Below are positions 1 to 4,789 of a stretch of DNA of 8,983 nt, piece after piece. The stretch spans positions 1 to 8,983 of the forward strand of contig PFOY01000038.1 in NCBI GenBank assembly GCA_002792755.1, given 5' to 3'. The notes below the pieces were generated by a model. The model worked only from the letters and a program-made list of their open reading frames with translations, ran no database searches and was not told where the DNA came from. Position 1 is the stretch's first letter; each line of letters opens with the position of its first letter. Source of the DNA: Candidatus Nomurabacteria bacterium CG_4_10_14_0_2_um_filter_30_12. GTDB lineage: Bacteria > Patescibacteriota > Minisyncoccia > Phycocordibacterales > UBA9973. The position numbers were made by a program, and so were the translations under genes.

Positions 1-81
1 TGAATCAACAATTGACCCGTTTAACCAAAAGAAAATAAGTATAGCAATTAATAAAAGATAAGTTTTAAATTCTTTATTCAT
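1..81 (-). CDS. N-terminus of a membrane-anchored protein (partial)
   Basis: The first 27 codons of a minus-strand reading frame start at the ATG complementary to 79-81 and leave the window at base 1 without a stop. The translation begins MNKEFKTYLLLIAILIFFWL. It has a short lysine-containing head and then about 13 hydrophobic residues, the pattern of an uncleaved signal anchor or a signal peptide. Family and function cannot be named from this fragment. It points away from the rest of the window, so it may belong to the host chromosome or to the far side of the element. A short open frame in AT-rich DNA can arise by chance; the coherent membrane-segment pattern is the main support. Confidence 0.5.
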   Translation of the reverse strand, partial: MNKEFKTYLLLIAILIFFWLNGSIVDS

Positions 82-295
82 ATAGAAATCATACCATATT
101 TAAAAAATCCATTCTCGTGGACTTAAGATTTTAACTGGCTCCCAAAGCAGACCGATTATAGAACTACCAAATTATTCAAATCTACCATATCTAATCTAAT
201 TTCTTTTGAATGGAAAACCTATATGCAAAAGTATGATGCCTTTTCACATACCTATCCTAACCTTTTTAAAACCCCTGTTTATTCCTAAAATAGAT
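82..295. other. 214-base stretch without a convincing gene; possible element boundary
   Basis: No start-to-stop frame longer than about 21 codons was found on either strand. Plus-strand frame 127-288 stays open for 53 codons after a TAA at 124-126, but its only ATG is at 223, leaving a 21-residue peptide. It could be a decayed coding fragment or chance. Three ATCTA pentamers occur at 180-198. No strong hairpin or terminator was seen, only a 4-bp TCCA/TGGA stem before a T-run on the minus strand (about 100-116). Because the recombinase lies at the opposite end of the gene block, this could contain an attachment-site junction; that is inference. Confidence 0.3.
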
Positions 296-427
296 TTATA
301 AATCTTGCCAAACTTCTAAAGCTTCATCTCCATCAAGCCCTGTTTCATCCTTAAATTCCTGAAGCTCTTCGGCTTCTTCTAGGCTCAAATCGTTTTCTTT
401 AGCTGTTTCAAATGTTTCTTCGTCCAT
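296..427 (-). CDS. Very acidic 43-residue small protein
   Basis: A complete short gene on the minus strand, from the ATG complementary to 425-427 to a TAA at 296-298. The protein starts MDEETFETAKENDLSLEEAE and ends ALEVWQDL. Aspartate and glutamate dominate (about 16 of 43 residues) and only two lysines are present. The repeating acidic and hydrophobic spacing suggests two or three helices. I do not recognise the family. Support comes from the biased, protein-like composition, the proper stop, and a promoter-like pair just upstream (-35 TTTACT at 457-462, -10 TAAAAT at 435-440, minus strand) that it would share with the divergent gene starting at 467. A small acidic protein beside a basic, helix-turn-helix-bearing neighbour could be a partner, an inhibitor or a DNA mimic; that is inference only. 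No clear Shine-Dalgarno is present. Confidence 0.62.
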   Translation of the reverse strand: MDEETFETAKENDLSLEEAEELQEFKDETGLDGDEALEVWQDL

Positions 428-430
428 ATC

Positions 431-462
431 TTGTATTTTATTACTTTGTAAAGTAAAGTAAA
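431..462. promoter_or_regulatory. Divergent promoter region with operator-like palindrome
   Basis: The 39-base gap between the divergent starts at 427 and 467 contains TTACTTT-GT-AAAGTAA at 441-456, a perfect 7-bp inverted repeat around a 2-base centre, followed by a further AAGTAAAG. Overlapping it are a minus-strand promoter candidate (TTTACT at 457-462, 16-base spacer, TAAAAT at 435-440) and a weaker plus-strand one (TTGTAT at 431-436, 17-base spacer, TAAAGT at 454-459). A protein bound to the palindrome would cover both. Both -10 boxes lie only 7-8 bases from the start codons, so either transcript could be leaderless. The palindrome is seen directly; operator and promoter function is inferred. 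Confidence 0.45.
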
Positions 463-466
463 GGGT

Positions 467-1171
467 ATGGAGCAGTCAAAAATAGACTTAAAGACATACG
501 GTTTTGTTCAAAACCTAATAATAACAAACGGCTTTAAAAAAGTAGTCAGAATAATTAGATTTACTCACAAAATACCAATAAACGGGTTTGATTATGAGAT
601 ATTTGATAAATTAGTTATTGATGAAAAATTTCCAAGAATACCAGCTAAAATAAATAAAATTACTTTCTTGGCTGATGTAAAAAATTTATTAAAAAACTAT
701 AATCTTGGCTCTAATTGGTTAAATTTCTTTTCAGATTATGTTTTATTTAATTATTTTGATAATTACTCTAATATTAGACAAATTATAACTTTAGACTTAG
801 GTACAAAGACAGAAAACCCAGAAATAATAAGAAAAACCTTAGAAATGTCTCAATTCTTTGATTTAAATCCAATAGCATTATTATTGCCTCCTAGTATATC
901 TGAAAGAGAGCTAGATGATTATATCAAAACAAACTTTAAGACAATAAAGAAATTGCAAAAAAAATACATAAATAATTCTTTTAAAATCAGTGAATTGAAA
1001 CAAAGTAAAGATAAAAACAGAGAAAGAGACAGTTTTATCTATAGAAAAAGAAATATACCCAAGAAAGAGCTTATGACTGAATTATCTGAAAAGTTTGGTA
1101 AAACACTTGATTATACATATATAAATAAAATTATAAAAAAAGAAATGAGGCGAAAAAGTGCAGGCATTTAA
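467..1171 (+). CDS. Unrecognised 234-residue basic protein with probable C-terminal helix-turn-helix
   Basis: A complete frame from ATG at 467 to TAA at 1169-1171. The only upstream purine run (AAAGGG, 460-465) is one base from the ATG, too close to be a normal ribosome site; an in-frame TAA at 449-451 rules out an earlier start. I do not recognise the N-terminal two thirds (residues 1-165), which mix hydrophobic and basic segments and contain a distinctive LLLPPSISERELDDYI stretch (138-153). A lysine-rich linker (about 160-186) leads to residues 187-229, where RDSFIYRKRNIPKKEL continues into LSEKFGKTLDYTYINKIIKK. That spacing resembles a sigma-region-4-like or resolvase-like helix-turn-helix. 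DNA binding is therefore likely, but the role is unknown. It diverges from the acidic small protein, lies upstream of the replication gene, and could regulate the shared palindromic promoter or assist replication. No transmembrane segment is evident. Confidence 0.8.
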   Translation: MEQSKIDLKTYGFVQNLIITNGFKKVVRIIRFTHKIPINGFDYEIFDKLVIDEKFPRIPAKINKITFLADVKNLLKNYNLGSNWLNFFSDYVLFNYFDNYSNIRQIITLDLGTKTENPEIIRKTLEMSQFFDLNPIALLLPPSISERELDDYIKTNFKTIKKLQKKYINNSFKISELKQSKDKNRERDSFIYRKRNIPKKELMTELSEKFGKTLDYTYINKIIKKEMRRKSAGI

Positions 1172-1198
1172 ATACTGCATACACCAAAAGTAGTGTGC
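1159..1198. repeat. Two overlapping inverted repeats at the end of the 234-residue gene
   Basis: TGCAG at 1159-1163 pairs with CTGCA at 1175-1179 across an 11-base AT-rich loop that includes the stop codon of the upstream gene. A second stem pairs GC 1177-1178 plus ACAC 1181-1184 with GTGT 1193-1196 plus GC 1197-1198, with a 2-base bulge and an 8-base loop. The two share 1177-1179, so they cannot both form fully. They lie just upstream of the small protein and replication gene, where a rolling-circle origin or an attenuator could sit. The repeats are visible; the role is inference. Confidence 0.35.
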
Positions 1199-1222
1199 CA
1201 CAAGAAGAAATAAGAATATCCT

Positions 1223-1246
1223 AAAGACATCCTTCGGGATGTTTTT
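1223..1246 (+). terminator. Intrinsic-terminator-like hairpin with TTCG tetraloop and T-run
   Basis: ACATCC (1227-1232), TTCG loop (1233-1236) and GGATGT (1237-1242) form a perfect 6-bp stem followed by TTTT to 1246. An upstream AAAG (1223-1226) pairs with the T-run, one pair being G-T, giving a 10-bp stem. This is the form of a Rho-independent terminator for the gene ending at 1171. The next start codon (ATG 1247) follows the last T directly, so the hairpin might instead, or also, control expression of the downstream small protein and replication gene by attenuation or by hiding the GGGA at 1236-1239. Confidence 0.75.
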
Positions 1247-1417
1247 ATGTCTGAAAGCCAAAACTATCAATTAAATAATGATTATCGGAATGAAGCAGAA
1301 AAGTTTCAAGAGATTATTAGTACTGATTTAAAGTCAATGCAAAATTTGATGGGCTTTTATAAGATACTTGCTAAAACAAACCGTCGCATTATTAAAGAAA
1401 AAGAATTGGAAAAATGA
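1247..1417 (+). CDS. 56-residue small protein overlapping the replication gene
   Basis: A frame from ATG 1247 to TGA 1415-1417. The protein begins MSESQNYQLNNDYRNEAEKF and ends RRIIKEKELEK. It is polar and probably mostly helical, with a basic then mixed-charge C-terminus; no known family is recognised. Its stop overlaps the start of the next gene as ATGA (1414-1417), a standard arrangement for translational coupling, and this is the strongest evidence that it is translated. It could supply ribosomes to the replication gene, which has only a weak GGA three bases before its own ATG. The start is uncertain: ATG 1247 abuts the T-run of the hairpin, and an in-frame ATG at 1337 would give a 26-residue product. 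Use of TGA as stop here supports the standard code. Confidence 0.68.
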   Translation: MSESQNYQLNNDYRNEAEKFQEIISTDLKSMQNLMGFYKILAKTNRRIIKEKELEK

Positions 1418-2511
1418 TAGATACAATAATATTACTAATACCAAAGTACTTGGTAAAAAATAGGAATGGAACTGAAAAATTGGGCTGGGATGCTCAATCA
1501 AACAACCCTAAGAATGGATATGCTAAATGGATTAGAAACCCCAACAAACTAGAGCTGGAAACTGGCAAATATTACCCCAGACTTACTGGTTATAAAAGAT
1601 TTAGTGATTACTTTATAAAGATTGAATTTTCAGTACCAAAACTTTTATATGATAACAACCTAGACGAAGTTGAAGATAATGATTTTCAGAAGATAGTCAA
1701 AATACTCTATGCAAGACTATACGAAATGGATATTAAGATTAACCTTAATGATTTATCTAACGCAAAAGTTTCAGCTATTCATTACTCTAAAAACATAGAA
1801 TTACATAATGGATATACTGCTCAATACATCATAAGAGAGCTTGAGAAAACCAACAAAAGAAAGAGCTTTGATAATACTACTTTTCGCTTTAGTAATGACG
1901 GAGATTCTTTGCAAATATACACAAAGTCTCACTCCTTTGTTATCTACGACAAAATATCTGATATGCAGAAAACCCTTAAAAGGTCTGTGGATAGAGATAA
2001 AACTGATTATCAAAGGTCGCTATTCTCACAGTTAAATAATAAAAAAGAGATATTAAGATTTGAGGTTAGATTGTCGGAAACTAGAAAAATGAAAAGTATG
2101 TTAGAGAAAATAGGATATAAAGATGAATATACTTTTTCAAAACTTTTTTCAACAGATATATCTAAAAAGGTAGTAAATATGTATTGGAATAATCTAATAA
2201 AAGACGCAAGAATATGCTACTTACCTATTAACAGCCCAAAACATATTTTAGAACTTATCTGTATTAAATACCCTAAAATGAAGTATCTGAAAAAACTACA
2301 AATGGGAATGCTCTGTTTATTAGCTTCAGATGAAGGAGGCATACCAGAGCTTAGAAATATACTGATGAAAGGAACTGATTATAGGAGCTGGAATAATATA
2401 ATTAAAGACTACAAGAAACTATCGGAAAACATCGGAAATATAAAAAGTAGAGAATGGATTGAAACAATTGAAGAGCAATTAAAGCTATATAATGCTTATA
2501 GAATAAAGTAA
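1414..2511 (+). CDS. Filamentous-phage-type (gene II/X, CRI family) replication initiation protein
   Basis: A 365-residue protein resembling the Phage_CRI/gene II-gene X replication proteins, which nick one strand of the double-stranded circle to start rolling-circle replication. Family signs are the MIDTIILLIP opening (compare MIDMLVLRLP in M13 gene II protein), the YFIKIEFSVPKLLY block (66-79), VSAIHYSKNIEL (119-130), SFVIYDK (174-180) and the conserved-type LRFEVRLSETRK (214-225). Length is close to the roughly 410 residues of M13 pII. I cannot place the catalytic tyrosine or metal-binding histidines with certainty. Similar proteins are, from memory, common in Patescibacteria elements. Translation is probably coupled to the 56-residue gene by the ATGA overlap. 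No filamentous coat, assembly or Zot-like gene is in the window, so this looks like a plasmid or satellite replicon rather than a phage. Confidence 0.78.
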   Translation: MIDTIILLIPKYLVKNRNGTEKLGWDAQSNNPKNGYAKWIRNPNKLELETGKYYPRLTGYKRFSDYFIKIEFSVPKLLYDNNLDEVEDNDFQKIVKILYARLYEMDIKINLNDLSNAKVSAIHYSKNIELHNGYTAQYIIRELEKTNKRKSFDNTTFRFSNDGDSLQIYTKSHSFVIYDKISDMQKTLKRSVDRDKTDYQRSLFSQLNNKKEILRFEVRLSETRKMKSMLEKIGYKDEYTFSKLFSTDISKKVVNMYWNNLIKDARICYLPINSPKHILELICIKYPKMKYLKKLQMGMLCLLASDEGGIPELRNILMKGTDYRSWNNIIKDYKKLSENIGNIKSREWIETIEEQLKLYNAYRIK

Positions 2512-2532
2512 TGTTTATCCACTTATCAAAAT

Positions 2533-2566
2533 TTGCATTGTAAAGTATTGTCAAGTATAATATAAT
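2533..2566 (+). promoter_or_regulatory. Tandem overlapping promoters for the restriction operon
   Basis: Two -10 boxes overlap by one base: TATAAT at 2556-2561 and TATAAT at 2561-2566. Each has a partial -35 at exactly 17 bases: TTGCAT at 2533-2538 and TTGTAA at 2538-2543. Between them lie two adjacent copies of a 10-base unit, TTGTAAAGTA (2538-2547) and TTGTCAAGTA (2548-2557), possible binding sites for a regulator. The start codon at 2581 follows about 15 bases after the second -10, leaving a leader of fewer than 10 bases without a Shine-Dalgarno. Bases are seen directly; promoter function is inferred and is plausible because this is the only sizeable gap before a four-gene run. Confidence 0.6.
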
Positions 2567-2580
2567 TAACAAAAAAATTT

Positions 2581-2769
2581 ATGAAAAACAATAAAAAAGA
2601 AAAGGAATTTTACACAGCATTTGATTTAGCAGATAAGTTGTCAGTAAATGTTATGACAATTTATCGGTACATCAAAGCAAAGAAACTAAAAGCATATAAA
2701 ATTGGTAAAGAATTTAGAATTGATAAGGTTGAATTTAATAAGTTTCTTAATAGTGTTAAAACAAAATAA
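2581..2769 (+). CDS. Excisionase/MerR-type helix-turn-helix DNA-binding protein (HTH_17 family)
   Basis: A 62-residue protein that is essentially one winged helix-turn-helix domain. A short basic head is followed by YTAFDLADKLSVNVMTIYRY (residues 11-30), then KAKKLKAYKIGKEFRIDKVE (32-51) and FNKFL. This is the characteristic order of the excisionase-family domain (Pfam HTH_17): first helix, recognition helix around VMTIYRYI, a basic wing ending in the FRI strand, and a final helix. It opens the operon ahead of mod, res and the recombinase, with two bases to the mod start. Two roles fit: a transcriptional controller of the restriction operon binding the 10-base repeats just upstream, or a recombination directionality factor for the serine recombinase. 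Classical restriction controller proteins are of the Cro/Xre fold, so this would be a different class. No Shine-Dalgarno precedes the ATG. Confidence 0.87.
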   Translation: MKNNKKEKEFYTAFDLADKLSVNVMTIYRYIKAKKLKAYKIGKEFRIDKVEFNKFLNSVKTK

Positions 2770-2771
2770 TT

Positions 2772-4787
2772 ATGAATAAATTAAAACAAACATTAGAAAA
2801 GATACTAAAACAAGAGGAATCTTTTATTGATTCTGAAACGAAAGAATTAAATTATAATAAGGTAAAAGATTCTGCTGATAAAATTGATAAAAAACTTATA
2901 ACTATTTTAGCTGAAAACAAAGAAACAAAGGATAAATTCTTCACTAAGATAAAAGATGTTTATGTTTTTAATATCAATGATTTTAAATTCTTCTTGGATG
3001 AGAATAAGGTAAATAATTCTTATACAAAATATGCAAACCTAATTGGACTTTCTGATGGTACTGAATTATTAAAAAATGAAACCAATATAGTTTTAGATTT
3101 CCCTTTCAAGGACTGTGTATTAGAAGGAGGGCAAAGCACAGATGAAGGTACTGAAGTATATTTTGAATATTCTGAAAAAGATAAGAAGTATAAAAAAGAA
3201 GAAACCCAAAGAAACGAAGTTTTCTTTAACCAAATACTTGCTCACGATGAAATAGATAGACTGTTTGATAAAAAAGCACTAGCAGATTGGAAAAGATTTA
3301 CAAAAGAAAGTAGTAAAAATGGTGAGTTAATAAAAGATATAAAAAGAAATAAAAATGGTTTAATAGAGGAAAATCTAGTCATAAAAGGTAATAATCTTCT
3401 TGCCCTACATTGTTTAAAATCTGAATTTACTGGAAAAATAAAACTAATTTATGTTGACCCTCCTTATAATACCGAAGGAGATGCAGATACATTTGTATAT
3501 AATAATAATTTTAAACATTCCAGTTGGCTTACTTTTATAAAAAACAGGTTAGAAATAGCAAAGGAAATGTTAAAGGAAGATGGTTTTATAGCAATTACTA
3601 TTGACCACTTTGAGTTATTTTATCTTGGAACACTTGCAGATGAAATTTTTGGTAGAGAAAATCGTCTCGGTATAATTAGTGTTGTTATAAGACCTCAAGG
3701 AAGACAATTCGCTAAATTTTTTAGTGCAACAACAGAATATATGCTTGTCTATGCAAAAAATGAGAAGATTGCAAAATTCAATGGAGTGATTCTTGATGAT
3801 AATAAAAAATTAGAATATATAGAAAGTGATGAAAAAGGTTTTTTTAAGTATGAACCCTTAATGTATTCTCGTTTCGTTGAAGAAAAGTTAAAAAAAGGAG
3901 ATAAATACTATTATCCGATATATGTTAATAAGAATTTAGAGGAAATAACTTTAGAAAAAAAACAGGGATTTATTGAAATACTACCAATAAATAAAAAAAG
4001 AAAAATAGCTTGGAGAGTACAAAAAGATAAATTTATGCAGTTTTTAGAAGAGAGACCAGAAGATTTTACAGCAATAAAAGATAAAACTGGCAATATCCAA
4101 ATCTTTGAAAAATACAGAGAAGATGATGGTACAAAAATTAAAACACACTGGATAGGTAAAAGATATAATGCTACAACTAGCGGAACAGGAGTATTGAAAG
4201 ATATTTTTGGTACTAAAATTTTTAGTTATCCAAAATCACTTTATGCTGTACTAGACACAATCAAAATAATGACGAATGACAATGATATAATTTTAGATTT
4301 CTTTGCAGGGTCAGGAACAACTGGACACGCAGTTATTGAACTAAATAAAGAAAAGAAAAGTAATAGAAAGTTTATTCTCATAGAACAAATGGAGTATATA
4401 GAAACAGTGATAATTCCAAGAATTAAAGAGGTCTTAAGAAGAAATGATTCAAAAGATAGTTTTATATATTTTGAACTTGCAAAATGGAACGAACAAGCAA
4501 AAGAGGAAATAAATGAAGCTAAAGATTTGAAAACATTAGAAAAAATGTTTGATAATCTCTATGAGAAATACTTCCTTAATTACAATTTAAAAATCAAAGA
4601 ATTTAAAGAAAAAATTATTAAAGAAGAAAACTTTAAAAAATTAACTCTGAATGAACAAAAGAAGATGTTTTTAATTATGCTTGATTTAAATCAAATGTAT
4701 ATACAAGAAAGCGAAATGTCAGATAAACAATTTGGTATCAGTAAAGAAGACCAAAAACTTACTAAGGAATTTTACCAAAGTAAATAA
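2772..4787 (+). CDS. mod: Type III restriction-modification methyltransferase subunit (Mod)
   Basis: A 671-residue site-specific DNA methyltransferase that would transfer a methyl group from S-adenosylmethionine to adenine N6 in the recognition sequence and supply sequence recognition to the Mod-Res complex. The catalytic motif DPPY is at residues 229-232 (VDPPYNTEG) and the cofactor-binding motif DFFAGSGTTGHA at 509-520. DPPY before FxGxG, with the variable target-recognition region between them (about 300-480), is the beta-class order seen in type III Mod proteins. DPPY rather than SPPY favours adenine. An N-terminal extension of about 200 residues carries VFFNQILAHDEIDRLF (150-165) and ALADWKRF, as in this subfamily. 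The C-terminal 570-671 is helical and charged, perhaps contacting Res. Length is typical and no motif is damaged. It sits two bases after the helix-turn-helix gene and two before res. The recognition sequence cannot be read from the protein. Confidence 0.96.
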   Translation: MNKLKQTLEKILKQEESFIDSETKELNYNKVKDSADKIDKKLITILAENKETKDKFFTKIKDVYVFNINDFKFFLDENKVNNSYTKYANLIGLSDGTELLKNETNIVLDFPFKDCVLEGGQSTDEGTEVYFEYSEKDKKYKKEETQRNEVFFNQILAHDEIDRLFDKKALADWKRFTKESSKNGELIKDIKRNKNGLIEENLVIKGNNLLALHCLKSEFTGKIKLIYVDPPYNTEGDADTFVYNNNFKHSSWLTFIKNRLEIAKEMLKEDGFIAITIDHFELFYLGTLADEIFGRENRLGIISVVIRPQGRQFAKFFSATTEYMLVYAKNEKIAKFNGVILDDNKKLEYIESDEKGFFKYEPLMYSRFVEEKLKKGDKYYYPIYVNKNLEEITLEKKQGFIEILPINKKRKIAWRVQKDKFMQFLEERPEDFTAIKDKTGNIQIFEKYREDDGTKIKTHWIGKRYNATTSGTGVLKDIFGTKIFSYPKSLYAVLDTIKIMTNDNDIILDFFAGSGTTGHAVIELNKEKKSNRKFILIEQMEYIETVIIPRIKEVLRRNDSKDSFIYFELAKWNEQAKEEINEAKDLKTLEKMFDNLYEKYFLNYNLKIKEFKEKIIKEENFKKLTLNEQKKMFLIMLDLNQMYIQESEMSDKQFGISKEDQKLTKEFYQSK

Positions 4788-4789
4788 TT

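Noticed and set aside
136..150. TGGCTCCC...GCAG resembles the antisense of a tRNA 3' end (CCA plus acceptor strand), which would suggest a tRNA attachment site.
   Set aside because: The adjoining bases give no T-arm pairing, no T-loop consensus and no matching acceptor 5' strand, so no tRNA can be folded.
1841..2035. Overlapping plus- and minus-strand frames of 64-70 codons inside the replication gene.
   Set aside because: They are shadows of the 365-residue gene with no start context of their own.
2515..2523. TTATCCACT, one mismatch from the DnaA box TTATCCACA, just after the replication gene.
   Set aside because: It is a single copy with a mismatch; one or two such sites are expected by chance in this length, and rolling-circle initiators do not need an array here.
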